NCBI GenBank assembly: GCA_963784885.1
Contig: CAWATA010000003.1
Coordinates: 62,001-126,000 of the forward strand
From: RHKX01 sp963784885
GTDB taxonomy: Bacteria; Actinomycetota; Thermoleophilia; Solirubrobacterales; 70-9
DNA: 64,000 bases
Direction of reading: 5' to 3'
Part shown: positions 48,542 through 56,650 of the stretch, in pieces
How positions within the stretch are numbered: the stretch's first letter is position 1
Layout of the letters: each line of letters begins with the position of its first letter
Program-made: the position numbers and the translations under genes
Notes under the pieces: generated by a model
Told to the model about the DNA's origin: nothing
What the model saw: the letters and a program-made list of their open reading frames with translations, nothing else
The model's database searches: none

Positions 48542-48943
48542 GTGAGCGCCCTGTACGTCCTCAACTTCTACTCGCCGGTCTTCGTCGACCAGCTCAAGCG
48601 GGGGCGGAAGACTGCGACGATCAGGCTCGGGGACAAGACCCGCAAGTACGACCGCGGTCAGGTCGTCTGGATCACGGTCGGCTACCGCCACGGTCCACGC
48701 GAGAAGATCTTCTCGGCGGTGATCGACGACGTCGAGGTGAAGAAGGTCAAGGACCTCTCGCCGCGCGACGTCGAACACGACAACCCCGAGTTCCGGCGCC
48801 TCGATGACACCGTCAACTTCCTCGAGCAGATCTACAGCCGTCCGGTCGATCCCGACGACATCGTCACGGTCATCCGCTTCTCGCAGATCGTCGAACGCCC
48901 GCAGTCGAACTTCGGCAACGGCGAGACCCCGTCTCAGAACTGA
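48542..48943 (+). CDS. ASCH-domain-like protein
   Basis: The 133-residue protein starts at GTG 48542. It has the ASCH/PUA-like pattern: NFYSPVFVDQLKRGRKTATIRLGDKTRKYDRGQVVWITVG (the RKTxTIR basic substrate-binding segment), then AVIDDVEVKKVKDLSPRDVEHDNPEFR and YSRPVDPDDIVTVIRFSQIV. ASCH domains bind RNA or modified nucleosides and include amidohydrolases such as YqfB. The C-terminal 15 residues are polar and unstructured. No partner is obvious. It precedes the SRPBCC remnant. Confidence 0.8.
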   Translation: MSALYVLNFYSPVFVDQLKRGRKTATIRLGDKTRKYDRGQVVWITVGYRHGPREKIFSAVIDDVEVKKVKDLSPRDVEHDNPEFRRLDDTVNFLEQIYSRPVDPDDIVTVIRFSQIVERPQSNFGNGETPSQN

Positions 48944-48965
48944 GCGGACGGCTCGCCGCGGAGCC

Positions 48966-49075
48966 ATGGCGGGCTACGAGTTCCTGACGGCCTGGCTCCT
49001 CGATGTGTCGCGCGAGGACGTCTGGGACGCGATCTGGGACTCGGGCGAGTGGCCGACCTGGCGTCGAGCTGAGCC
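48966..49075 (+). pseudogene. Truncated SRPBCC/polyketide-cyclase-family remnant
   Basis: ATG 48966 opens a frame whose first 34 codons read MAGYEFLTAWLL, then DVSREDVWDAIWDSGEWPTW. This is the recognisable N-terminus of SRPBCC (START-like) proteins, whose usual next residues are WRGV. Here the similarity ends after WPTW and the frame continues only as antisense of the oxidoreductase gene, which ends at 49092. The remaining 100 or so codons of an SRPBCC domain are missing. This looks like a 3' deletion at the junction with the oxidoreductase. No functional product is expected. Confidence 0.6.
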
Positions 49076-49091
49076 GCCGGGTGGCGGCGCT

Positions 49092-50348
49092 TCAACCGTC
49101 GCCCGGCGGCGGCGTCCGCTCGGCGAGGCGCATCCGCCCGCGGCGGGCGGTCAGTGCCTGAACCCAGTCGACCATCGTGTAGTCGAGGGCGGCCGGCAGC
49201 GCCGGGAATCCGAGCAGCGGCGGCCTGCCGTCACCGGTCCGCTGAAGCTGGATCCGATGCCAGCCGGTGCCGGCGGCGGCGCCGAGCAGGCGGCGAACCT
49301 GGGCCGGGCCGCCGAGCCGGGGTCCGGGCCGATCGAGCGTGTCGGTCTCGCCGGCGACGAACCGGCCCGCGAGGTCGGGACGCACCGCGAGCGGCCGGCC
49401 CGCGCCGACCATGTCGCAGACACCCCCGGCCAGCGCCCGGTCGACCTCGGCCCGGGTCAGGAAGCCGCCGGTCAGCATCACCGGTACGCCCACCACCGCG
49501 GACGTCGCGGCGGCGCTGTTCCAGAACGGCGACTCGTGCTCGCTTCGGAGCTCGCGGCCGTCGGCGTCGTAGCCGGCCATCTCGGGGCGCTCGTAGTTGC
49601 CGCCCGAGATCTCGATCAGGTCGATCCCGCCGGCCTCGAGCATCCGCCCGAGCTCGGCGAGCTCGCCGTCGGCGCCATCGCGAGCGTCGAGCTTGACCGA
49701 GACCGCCGCGGCCGGGGGGAGCGCCCCCCGCAGATCGGCGACGATCTCCAGGAGCAGGCGCGAGCGCCCGGCGAGCGCGCCGCCGTAGGCGTCGTCGCGA
49801 CGGTTCTGCTCGGGGTCGAGAAAGCTGCTGATCAGGTACCCGTGGGCGCCGTGGATCTGGACGCCGGGGAACCCGGCGGCCACCACCCGCTGGGCGGCGT
49901 CCACGAACCGGGCGCGAACCTCCGCGATCTCGAGGACCGTCAGCGCGCGGGGCCTCGCGAACGCACCCGCGATGGCCACCGCCGGCCCGTCGGAGGGAGC
50001 GACCGGATGTGAGTTGACGTAGCGGTTGACCTGCCGTCCGGGGTGGGAGAGCTGGACGAGGGTCGGCGCGGCGGCGGCGGCCTGCGCCAACCGGCGGAGC
50101 CCGTCGCGGTCGGTCGCGGCGTCGACGACGATGTTGCGGGCGCGCTCGAGGTGACGGCGGTCGACCATTGCGTTGCCGGTCAGCACGAGCCCGGCGCCGC
50201 CGAGCGCGTTCGCGGCATAGAGGCGCAGGTGGCGCTCGGTCGGGTCGTTGCGGCGGTCGGCGATCCCCTCGGTCATCGCCGCCCGCCCGAGCCGGTTCGC
50301 AAGCGTGAGCCCGCACGGGAGCTCGAGCGGATCGGTCAGGGCGGCCAT
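49092..50348 (-). CDS. NADH:flavin oxidoreductase (Old Yellow Enzyme family)
   Basis: The 418-residue TIM-barrel flavoprotein has LANRLGRAAMTEGIAD near the start (FMN-binding, in place of KNRLVMAPM), LVQLSHPGRQ near 105, GVQIHGAHGYLISSFLDPEQNRRDDAYGG near 175 with the HGAHGYL catalytic His, and a late GAGRPLAVRPDLAGRFV segment. It corresponds to the OYE N-terminal half; no C-terminal NAD-binding/4Fe-4S half of dienoyl-CoA reductases is present. Substrate is unknown. It ends against the SRPBCC remnant and is divergent from groES. Confidence 0.9.
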   Translation of the reverse strand: MAALTDPLELPCGLTLANRLGRAAMTEGIADRRNDPTERHLRLYAANALGGAGLVLTGNAMVDRRHLERARNIVVDAATDRDGLRRLAQAAAAAPTLVQLSHPGRQVNRYVNSHPVAPSDGPAVAIAGAFARPRALTVLEIAEVRARFVDAAQRVVAAGFPGVQIHGAHGYLISSFLDPEQNRRDDAYGGALAGRSRLLLEIVADLRGALPPAAAVSVKLDARDGADGELAELGRMLEAGGIDLIEISGGNYERPEMAGYDADGRELRSEHESPFWNSAAATSAVVGVPVMLTGGFLTRAEVDRALAGGVCDMVGAGRPLAVRPDLAGRFVAGETDTLDRPGPRLGGPAQVRRLLGAAAGTGWHRIQLQRTGDGRPPLLGFPALPAALDYTMVDWVQALTARRGRMRLAERTPPPGDG

Positions 50349-50400
50349 GCGGCCAGGGACGCTAACGCCTGCCGGATCTCCCCGACCGGCGCCTCCCGGC

Positions 50401-50427
50401 CGATCTAAGTCGATAGCACTTAGATCG
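50401..50427. promoter_or_regulatory. Perfect 10-bp inverted repeat abutting the groES -35 box
   Basis: CGATCTAAGT (50401-50410) and ACTTAGATCG (50418-50427) are a perfect inverted repeat with a 7-base spacer, ending one base before TTGACA. The 7-base spacer and AGT/ACT inner ends are the same geometry as HspR-binding HAIR elements (CTTGAGT-N7-ACTCAAG), though the outer bases differ. A second heat-shock or MerR-type operator is plausible. Confidence 0.6.
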
Positions 50428-50428
50428 C

Positions 50429-50456
50429 TTGACAGCCATGTATGGGCCGCTACACT
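50429..50456 (+). promoter_or_regulatory. groESL promoter, TTGACA-N16-TACACT
   Basis: A consensus -35 TTGACA (50429-50434) and -10 TACACT (50451-50456) separated by 16 bases. Transcription would begin near 50463, just before the CIRCE element. Confidence 0.75.
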
Positions 50457-50469
50457 CGGCCTCGCCCGT

Positions 50470-50496
50470 TTGGCACTCTCATGTCTAGAGTGCCAG
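50470..50496. promoter_or_regulatory. CIRCE element (HrcA operator) upstream of groESL
   Basis: TTGGCACTC (50470-50478), a 9-base spacer and GAGTGCCAG (50488-50496) match the CIRCE consensus TTAGCACTC-N9-GAGTGCTAA with only the outermost base unpaired. It lies just after the predicted transcription start. Confidence 0.92.
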
Positions 50497-50554
50497 GCGT
50501 GGGCGAGATTCTTACCACGACCACAAGATCAACCCTCAACGGAGGTAACTACGC

Positions 50555-50845
50555 ATGAAGCTCAAGCCCTTGGGTGACCGCCTGATCGTTCGGGCGGTCG
50601 AAGAGGAGGAGACGACCGCAAGCGGACTCGTGCTCCCCGACACCGCCAAGGAGAAGCCGCAGAAGGGCGAGGTCCTCGCGGTCGGCGAAGGCAATCGCAA
50701 CGAGAACACGGGCGAGCGCGTTCCGCTCGACGTGTCCGAGGGCGACGTCGTCCTCTACAGCAAGTACGGCGGCACCGAGGTCAAGGTCGACGGCGAGGAC
50801 CTGCTGGTCCTGCGCGAGTCCGACGTCCTGGCCAAGGTCCAGTAG
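50555..50845 (+). CDS. groES: Co-chaperonin GroES
   Basis: The 96-residue protein starts MKLKPLGDRLIVRAVEEEE, has the mobile-loop segment TTASGLVLPDTAKEKPQKGEV, and the KYGGTEVKVDGEDLLVLRESDVLA C-terminal strands. It caps GroEL in ATP-dependent protein folding. GGAGG lies upstream at about 50540. It is 45 bases before groEL, in one CIRCE-controlled operon. It is of normal length. Confidence 0.97.
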   Translation: MKLKPLGDRLIVRAVEEEETTASGLVLPDTAKEKPQKGEVLAVGEGNRNENTGERVPLDVSEGDVVLYSKYGGTEVKVDGEDLLVLRESDVLAKVQ

Positions 50846-50890
50846 CCGCCTTCCCCACGGAACCAGAAAGCATCAGGAGGAATCACTGAT

Positions 50891-52525
50891 ATGGCTCACA
50901 AGGAGCTCAAGTACGGCGCCGACGCCCGCGCCGCTCTGCAGGACGGCGTCGACGCCGTCGCAGACGCGGTCAAGGTGACGCTCGGCCCGAAGGGTCGCTA
51001 CGTCGTCCTCGACAAGAAGTTCGGCGCGCCGACCATCACCAACGACGGCGTCACGATCGCCCGCGAGGTCGAGATCGAGGACGTGTTCGCCAACCAGGGC
51101 GCTCAGCTCGTCCGCGAGGTCGCGACCGCGACCAACGACGTCGCCGGCGACGGAACCACGACGGCGACCCTGCTCGCGCAGACGATCGTGCGCTCGGGCC
51201 TGAAGAACGTCGCCGCCGGCGCCAACCCGCTCGCCCTTCGCAAGGGGATCGAGACGGCCGTCAACCAGGTCGTCGAGAACCTGCGCGAGAAGCAGTCGAA
51301 GGAGGTCGGCGGCAAGGATCAGATCTCCCGCGTCGCATCGATCTCTGCGGCCGATGACGAGATCGGCGACATCATCGCCGACGCCATCGAGAAGGTCGGC
51401 AAGGACGGCGTCGTGAACGTCGAAGAGGGCCAGACCTTCGGGATGGAACTCGAGTTCACGGAGGGGATGCAGTTCGACAAGGGCTACATCTCGCCGTACA
51501 TGGTCACCGACCAGGATCGGATGGAGGCAGTCCTCGAGGACCCCTACATCCTGATCGCGAACCAGAAGATCGGTTCGGTCCGCGACATCCTGCCGATCCT
51601 CGAGCAGACGATGCAGGGCGGCAAGCCGCTGGTCATCATCGCCGAGGACGTCGAGGGCGAGTCGCTGGCGACGCTGGTGGTCAACAAGCTCCGCGGCACC
51701 TTCACCGGTGTGGCGGTCAAGGCCCCCGGCTTCGGCGATCGCCGCAAGCGGATGCTCGAGGACATCGCGATCCTCAGCGGTGGCGAGGTCATCACCGAGG
51801 AGATGGGCCTGAAGCTGGAGAACACCCAGCTCAGCCAGCTCGGCAAGGCCCGCCGCGTGGTCGTCAGCAAGGACACGACGACGATCATCGACGGTTCCGG
51901 CGACAAGGCGCAGATCGAGGGTCGGATCGGCCAGATCCGCTCCGAGATCGAGAACACCGACTCCGACTTCGATCGGGAGAAGCTCCAGGAGCGTCTCGCG
52001 AAGTTGGCCGGCGGCGTCGCGGTCGTCAAGGTCGGCGCCGCCACCGAGACCGAGATGAAGGAGAAGAAGCATCGCGTCGAGGACGCGCTGCAGGCCACCC
52101 GGGCCGCCCTCGAAGAGGGCATCGTCCCCGGCGGTGGCGTCGCGCTCCTGAACGCTCAGGACGCGATCGACACCAAGGGCCTCGAGTCCGATGAGGCGAC
52201 CGGCGCGGAGATCATCCGCCGCGCCCTCGAGGAGCCGCTCCGTCAGATCTCCGAGAACTCGGGGTTCGAGGGCTCGGTCGTCGTCAACAAGGTCCGCGAC
52301 ATGAAGGCCGGAGAGGGCCTCAATGCGGGAACCGGCGAGTACGGCGACCTGATCAAGGACGGCGTCATCGACCCGACCATGGTCACGCGCTCGGCGCTGC
52401 AGAACGCGGCCTCGATCGGCAAGAACATCCTCACCACGGAGTGCATCGTGGCCGAGCCGCCCGAGGAGGGCGGTGCCGGCGGCGGTATGCCCGGTGGCAT
52501 GCCCGACATGGGAGGGATGATGTAA
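50891..52525 (+). CDS. groEL: Chaperonin GroEL
   Basis: The 544-residue chaperonin has the nucleotide-binding segments LGPKGRYVVLDKKFGAPTITNDGVT and GDGTTTATLLAQ (ATP-binding DGTTT), GTGEYGDLIKDGVIDPTMV near 480, and the Gly-Met-rich tail GGMPGGMPDMGGMM. This tail is like GroEL1/GroEL2-type general chaperonins, not the histidine-rich actinobacterial GroEL1. It assembles with GroES to fold proteins. Three hairpins follow its stop codon. An operon of groES-groEL with CIRCE implies HrcA repression; hrcA is not in this window. Confidence 0.98.
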   Translation: MAHKELKYGADARAALQDGVDAVADAVKVTLGPKGRYVVLDKKFGAPTITNDGVTIAREVEIEDVFANQGAQLVREVATATNDVAGDGTTTATLLAQTIVRSGLKNVAAGANPLALRKGIETAVNQVVENLREKQSKEVGGKDQISRVASISAADDEIGDIIADAIEKVGKDGVVNVEEGQTFGMELEFTEGMQFDKGYISPYMVTDQDRMEAVLEDPYILIANQKIGSVRDILPILEQTMQGGKPLVIIAEDVEGESLATLVVNKLRGTFTGVAVKAPGFGDRRKRMLEDIAILSGGEVITEEMGLKLENTQLSQLGKARRVVVSKDTTTIIDGSGDKAQIEGRIGQIRSEIENTDSDFDREKLQERLAKLAGGVAVVKVGAATETEMKEKKHRVEDALQATRAALEEGIVPGGGVALLNAQDAIDTKGLESDEATGAEIIRRALEEPLRQISENSGFEGSVVVNKVRDMKAGEGLNAGTGEYGDLIKDGVIDPTMVTRSALQNAASIGKNILTTECIVAEPPEEGGAGGGMPGGMPDMGGMM

Positions 52526-52526
52526 G

Positions 52527-52608
52527 GAGTCCCTCGGGACTCTTCGCGGCCCCGTCGATTCGGGGCCGCACCACTTGAGGAAGGGCCCGGGAGCGATCCC
52601 GGGCCCTT
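52527..52608 (+). terminator. Three tandem hairpins after groEL
   Basis: Hairpin 1: GAGTCCC/GGGACTC (52527-52542). Hairpin 2: GCGGCCCCG/CGGGGCCGC (52546-52569). Hairpin 3: AAGGGCCCGGGA/TCCCGGGCCCTT (52581-52608), a perfect 12-bp stem with a GCGA (GNRA-type) loop. They start right after the TAA. The third is the strongest terminator candidate. Confidence 0.75.
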
Positions 52609-52701
52609 CGCGTTCCGGGGCCGGGCGAACCGCCGATCCACCCCCGTGAACGCCCTCGGCCCCGGTTCAAGTGCGACCGCCGATCTTGCCGATGGGGCGC
52701 T

Positions 52702-53748
52702 GTGAGTCTCGACCGCGCAATCGAAGGCGTGCATTCGCGTCTGGCTGGATCGTCGGACCGCGAGCTCGCGGCGACCCTGCTCAGCGGGATTGCGATCGCC
52801 GGCTCGATGGTCGGCTTCGTCACCTACCTGTTCCCGCATCCCGGGGGCACCGATTACGTCGCCCCGTCGATCGCCTTCGCGGTCTCGATCGTGGGGGGCC
52901 TGGCGCTGTGGTCGCGGCGCCGGATCGCGCCCTGGTGGGCGATCGGGACGATGGTCGCGCTCGGATCGGTGATCGTCACCGTCGCGATGGTCTCGGTTCC
53001 CGGTCGCTCGGCCGCCTACGTGACCTACTTCGTCTGGCTCGGGATCTTCTCGTTCTATTTCCTGCGAATCCGCTGGGCCCTCGCCCAGACGGCCTGGATG
53101 GCGGCCCTCTACGCGGTCGCCGTGGTCCTCGACGACCAGCCGGGCGTGATCGAGCTCTGGATCAACGGCGTCGCGACCACGTTCGGCGTCGGCCTGTTGG
53201 TGCTCGCGCTGAGGACCCGGATCACGGTCCTCGTCGACCGGCTCGAGGAGACGGCGCGGACCGACCAGCTGACCGGGCTTCCCAACCGGCGGGCGTTCGA
53301 CGAGCGCCTCGCCACCGAGCTCGCCCGCCACGATCGCTCCGGCGACGGCGTCGCCTTGCTGATCCTCGACCTCGACCACTTCAAGGCGCTCAACGACTCA
53401 GCGGGCCACCTGTCCGGCGACCGGGCACTCAAGGTCGTGGCGGACGTGATCACCGCACGGATCCGGGCGGGCGACTGGCCGGCGCGGATCGGCGGCGACG
53501 AGTTCGCAATCGTCCTGCCCGGAGCCGACGAGGGTCAGGCGATGCAGATCGCCGAGCGGATCCGAATGGGGATCGACGAAGCGTTCGCGGGCCGCGACAT
53601 CGAGATCGCCGCGAGCGTCGGCGGTGCCGCCCGCGAGGGGTCGAGGGTCGACGTCGAAGAGCTCCACAGCGAGGCCGACCGGGCCCTCTACGACGCGAAG
53701 CGCCGGGGTGGGGCAGGGGTCAGCTTCCGCTCGCGGTCGATGGCCTGA
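52702..53748 (+). CDS. Diguanylate cyclase (GGDEF) with N-terminal membrane domain
   Basis: The 348-residue protein starts at GTG 52702. Five or six hydrophobic helices fill residues 20-165 (MVGFVTYLFPHPGG, AAYVTYFVWLGIFSFYFL). A GGDEF domain follows: TDQLTGLPNRRAFDERL, LLILDLDHFKALNDSAGHLSGD with the metal Asp, and the active-site GGDEF at residues 264-268 (RIGGDEFAIVLPGA). An RxxD inhibitory site five residues upstream of GGDEF is not obvious. It should make c-di-GMP from GTP in response to a membrane-linked signal. Its last 29 bases overlap the convergent DUF1611 gene. Confidence 0.9.
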   Translation: MSLDRAIEGVHSRLAGSSDRELAATLLSGIAIAGSMVGFVTYLFPHPGGTDYVAPSIAFAVSIVGGLALWSRRRIAPWWAIGTMVALGSVIVTVAMVSVPGRSAAYVTYFVWLGIFSFYFLRIRWALAQTAWMAALYAVAVVLDDQPGVIELWINGVATTFGVGLLVLALRTRITVLVDRLEETARTDQLTGLPNRRAFDERLATELARHDRSGDGVALLILDLDHFKALNDSAGHLSGDRALKVVADVITARIRAGDWPARIGGDEFAIVLPGADEGQAMQIAERIRMGIDEAFAGRDIEIAASVGGAAREGSRVDVEELHSEADRALYDAKRRGGAGVSFRSRSMA

Positions 53749-54775
53749 TCGCAGCCCGAAGGTCGTGCGGGAGCACCCCGCCGAGGAACGAACCGAGCTT
53801 CTCCCCGACGCCGGGGTCGAACATGTTGATCGCGGGGATTCCGACCAGCCTGTCGATCAGCTCGATTCCGGCGCTGGTGCTGGTCGCGCGGCCGCTGACG
53901 AGGTCGGGGCGCCGCCCGAACGCGCTGATCACGCCGACCACGGCGTAGGGATCGGAGGCGCAGAGGACGGTCGCGCAGACCCGCTCGCCGAGCCCGCGAA
54001 CCGCAAGCTCGCCGTTGTAGGGCTCCAGCGGCGAAGCCCCCGCCTCGGCGACGACGACGTCGGGATCCGCAGCCGCGAGCATCGAGCAGAGCGACCGCAG
54101 GACGCGCTCGTACTCCTCCTCGGGCGCCACCGTCGAGGGCAGCCCGGCGTCGACGAAGTCGAGTACCCGATCGGCCCCGGCGTCGGCCATCGCGAGGATG
54201 TCGCGGTAGCGCCCGACGCCGGTCAGCTTGGCCCCGGCTACCCGCAGCCCCATCGCCTTGAGCGCGCGGATGATCGCGACCGCCGCAACCGTCTTCCCGG
54301 CGTCCATCGAGGTCCCGATGATCAGGATCACGGGCGCGGTCAGGGTCCGGTCGGGAACCGGTGGGACGCAGCCGCGCATCGTCAGCGGGACGCCGTCGCG
54401 CGCGGCGTGTCCGAGGTAGCGCATCTCCGCGATCGGAGGGGATGGCACCGCGGTCGAAGTGCAGCGGCCGAGGACGCCGGCCTGAGTCAGGGTCTCGAGC
54501 ACGAGGTCGTCACCGACGCCGTGCCAGTCGCCGACCAGCGTCAGCGTCGCAGCGCGGATCCCGAGCGCGCCGACGAGGCGGTCGCCCGGCTCGATCTCCT
54601 GGATCCCCCCACCCGGCGGCTCCACGGGAAAGCGGCCGCTGCCCTTATCGAGCATCTCCGCGACGACGTAGTCGCCGGTGTTCCACTCGGGCCGCGGCAG
54701 CGGAACGAGCTCCGGTGGCCGCGCGGCGAAATCGCCGCCCCTCGCGACGCTGCCGATCACCGTCCTTCCGCTCAT
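53720..54775 (-). CDS. DUF1611-family protein (P-loop; possible D-glutamate N-acetyltransferase, DgcN-like)
   Basis: The 351-residue protein has an N-terminal Rossmann-like half (residues 1-140) and a P-loop half beginning VILIIGTSMDAGKTVAAVAIIR near 148 (Walker A GTSMDAGKT), then GAKLTGVGRYRDILAMADAGADRVLDFVDAGLPS, a DUF1611 signature. Some members have been assigned as D-glutamate N-acetyltransferase; whether this one acts that way is not shown. The M20 peptidase just upstream, of the glutamate-carboxypeptidase type, makes an acyl- or amido-glutamate pathway plausible. Its ATG overlaps the M20 stop (ATGA). It overlaps the GGDEF gene tail-to-tail. Confidence 0.8.
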   Translation of the reverse strand: MSGRTVIGSVARGGDFAARPPELVPLPRPEWNTGDYVVAEMLDKGSGRFPVEPPGGGIQEIEPGDRLVGALGIRAATLTLVGDWHGVGDDLVLETLTQAGVLGRCTSTAVPSPPIAEMRYLGHAARDGVPLTMRGCVPPVPDRTLTAPVILIIGTSMDAGKTVAAVAIIRALKAMGLRVAGAKLTGVGRYRDILAMADAGADRVLDFVDAGLPSTVAPEEEYERVLRSLCSMLAAADPDVVVAEAGASPLEPYNGELAVRGLGERVCATVLCASDPYAVVGVISAFGRRPDLVSGRATSTSAGIELIDRLVGIPAINMFDPGVGEKLGSFLGGVLPHDLRAAIRPSTASGS

Positions 54776-55923
54776 TCCCGCACCTCGGCGGCGAGGAGCA
54801 TCGCGAGCAGGGCGGCCCGCTCCGGCATCCGGGCGACGATCACGTGCTCGTGGTCGGCGTGGGCCCCGTCCCCGACGGCGCCGAGGCCGTCGAGGGTGGG
54901 CGCATTGAGGCTCGCGAGGTTGCCGTCGGAGGCGCCCCCGACGAGCGCCTCGCCGATCTCGATCCCGAGCTCCGATGCCGCCTCGAGCGCCTGTTCCCAG
55001 AGGACCCGGTTGCGGGGCGTGCGCTCGAGCGGCGGCCGCCGGAACTCGCCTTCGATCTCGAGCGAGACGCCGTCGGTGACCGGCTCGAGCCCGCGGATGT
55101 GAGCCTCGACCCGCTCAGCGTCCTCGGCGGTCACGACCCGCGCCTCGACCTGCGCGACGACGTCGGGAGCGATCACGTTCGGCCGCAGCCCGCCGTCGAT
55201 GGTGCCGACGTTGACAGTCACGCCGTGCGCCGGGTCGTTGAGCGCGAACAGGTTCTGGATCTGATGGGAGACCTCGAGGATCGCGCTGTGCCCGGCCTCC
55301 GGGGCGAGCCCGGCATGGCTGGCGACGCCCTGGACCTTCACCGTGAACCGGCCGACGCCCTTGCGAGCCGTCTTCAGATCGCCGAGCGGGCCCGCCGACG
55401 GCTCCAGCACGTAGACCCGGTCGGCCTTGTCGGACATGTGGAGTACGTGCTCCCGCGACTCGGGGCTGCTGAGCTCCTCGTCGGCGTTGATCAGGACGAT
55501 CGTCTCGCACGGAGGCTCGATCCCGCGCTCGCGGAGGGCACGCATGGCATAGACCATCTGCACCAGCCCGCCCTTCATGTCGAAGACGCCGGGCCCGTAG
55601 AGCATCCCGTCCCGGACCTCGACCGGCATTCGCTCGAGGGTGCCGAGGGGCCAGACGGTGTCGAGATGGCCGAGCACGAGCTGCCGTCGCGCCGAGGCGC
55701 CGGGACGTCGAGCGAGAAGGGTGTCGCCGCGCTCCCGCCCCGGCAGTCGCTCGGTCCGGAAGCCGAGGTCCGTCAGGAGCTCGTCGAGGATCGCGTAGGG
55801 AACCGCCTGGGAGCCGAGGTCGTCGGAGGGCGACTCCGCCCGGGCCAGCCGCTCGAGCAGCTCGACCATGGCGGGCGTTCGGTCGCACAGCCAGCTGAGG
55901 AGCTCCGAGGCCTGGGGCTCCAC
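54772..55923 (-). CDS. M20-family metallopeptidase (carboxypeptidase G2-like)
   Basis: From GTG 55923 the 383-residue protein has LVLGHLDTVWPLG (first zinc His with Asp) near residue 84, GVFDMKGGLVQMVYAM near 115 (bridging Asp), LINADEELSSPESRE near 147 (catalytic Glu) and GAVGDGAHADHEHVIVARM near 357 (last His). A lid domain lies at about residues 180-290. This matches CPG2-type M20 hydrolases, which remove C-terminal glutamate or deacylate amino acids. It is the middle gene of a minus-strand trio: 1 base after the flavin reductase and a 4-base overlap with DUF1611. Confidence 0.88.
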   Translation of the reverse strand: MEPQASELLSWLCDRTPAMVELLERLARAESPSDDLGSQAVPYAILDELLTDLGFRTERLPGRERGDTLLARRPGASARRQLVLGHLDTVWPLGTLERMPVEVRDGMLYGPGVFDMKGGLVQMVYAMRALRERGIEPPCETIVLINADEELSSPESREHVLHMSDKADRVYVLEPSAGPLGDLKTARKGVGRFTVKVQGVASHAGLAPEAGHSAILEVSHQIQNLFALNDPAHGVTVNVGTIDGGLRPNVIAPDVVAQVEARVVTAEDAERVEAHIRGLEPVTDGVSLEIEGEFRRPPLERTPRNRVLWEQALEAASELGIEIGEALVGGASDGNLASLNAPTLDGLGAVGDGAHADHEHVIVARMPERAALLAMLLAAEVRE

Positions 55924-55924
55924 C

Positions 55925-56521
55925 TCAGATCCTCGTGTTGACGTGATAAGGAAAGGAGAAGCTCTCCGAGACGCTCGCGAAGCGGCCCGGGCTGAGATAG
56001 GCGAGGAGGGGCTGGCTGAAGATCAGGTCTGCGTCGTCGTCGTCGGCGCTCCTCAGGGCATCGCGGTCGGCGGCCGCGGCGACGATACGGCCGACGATCA
56101 GCGTGTTGCGCCCGAAGCCCTCGACTATGCGCTCGAGCTCGCACTCGAGCCAGAGGTTGGAGTCCTCGACGAGGACGCCGTCGACGACCCGTGCCGGGAA
56201 CGTGCGGATGCCCGCCAGTCCGGGTTTGGTGTTGTCGTCCTGCCGCGGCGAGGCGGAGAGGCTGACGGCGACGACGCCGTCGGGGCGGGGAAAGCTGACG
56301 GTGAAGGCGCCGGACCGCTCGGCGTTGCCCTGAGTGGCGTGTTCGGGGCTGCAGACGAAGCAGAAGTAGTTCTCCCATCCGAGTGGCATCGCCATGTGCT
56401 TGGCGGCCAGGTCGTATCCGTCGCCTTCGGCGGTGCCGATGATCACGAGCGGCGCGACGGTGAAGAACCGGCTCCAGATCGGCTTGTCGACTTCTATCGG
56501 GACTGCTCGATTCGGTTCCAT
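55925..56521 (-). CDS. Flavin-reductase-like FMN-binding split-barrel protein
   Basis: The 198-residue protein has the flavin-reductase fold: PIWSRFFTVAPLVIIGTAEGDGYDLAAKHMAMPLGWENYFCFVCSPEH, the family's NAD(P)H:FMN pattern, then GAFTVSFPRPDGVV and a DSNLWLECELERIVEGFGRNTLIVGRIV segment. It probably reduces FMN or carries it for another oxygenase, but no oxygenase is adjacent. It begins the M20/DUF1611 unit, with GGGGAAAG upstream of its ATG. The connection to the amino-acid hydrolase is unexplained. Confidence 0.85.
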   Translation of the reverse strand: MEPNRAVPIEVDKPIWSRFFTVAPLVIIGTAEGDGYDLAAKHMAMPLGWENYFCFVCSPEHATQGNAERSGAFTVSFPRPDGVVAVSLSASPRQDDNTKPGLAGIRTFPARVVDGVLVEDSNLWLECELERIVEGFGRNTLIVGRIVAAAADRDALRSADDDDADLIFSQPLLAYLSPGRFASVSESFSFPYHVNTRI

Positions 56522-56650
56522 GATCTTTCCCCGGCGTCATGCACTGATCCTGCCCCGATCCTCCTCCCGGCCGGCCGCGCGATCATCGGCAGCGGCCGCC
56601 CATTCGCCTCGGTGGTCACCCCGGTCCGGCGGGAATGCGACGATCGGCGC

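Noticed and set aside
48966..50012. Long plus-strand ORF continuing from the SRPBCC-like start
   Set aside because: After the first 34 codons the frame is antisense to the oxidoreductase gene and loses all SRPBCC similarity.
50348..50555. Riboswitch in the groES leader
   Set aside because: The leader is fully explained by promoter, CIRCE and ribosome-binding site; no known aptamer pattern is seen.
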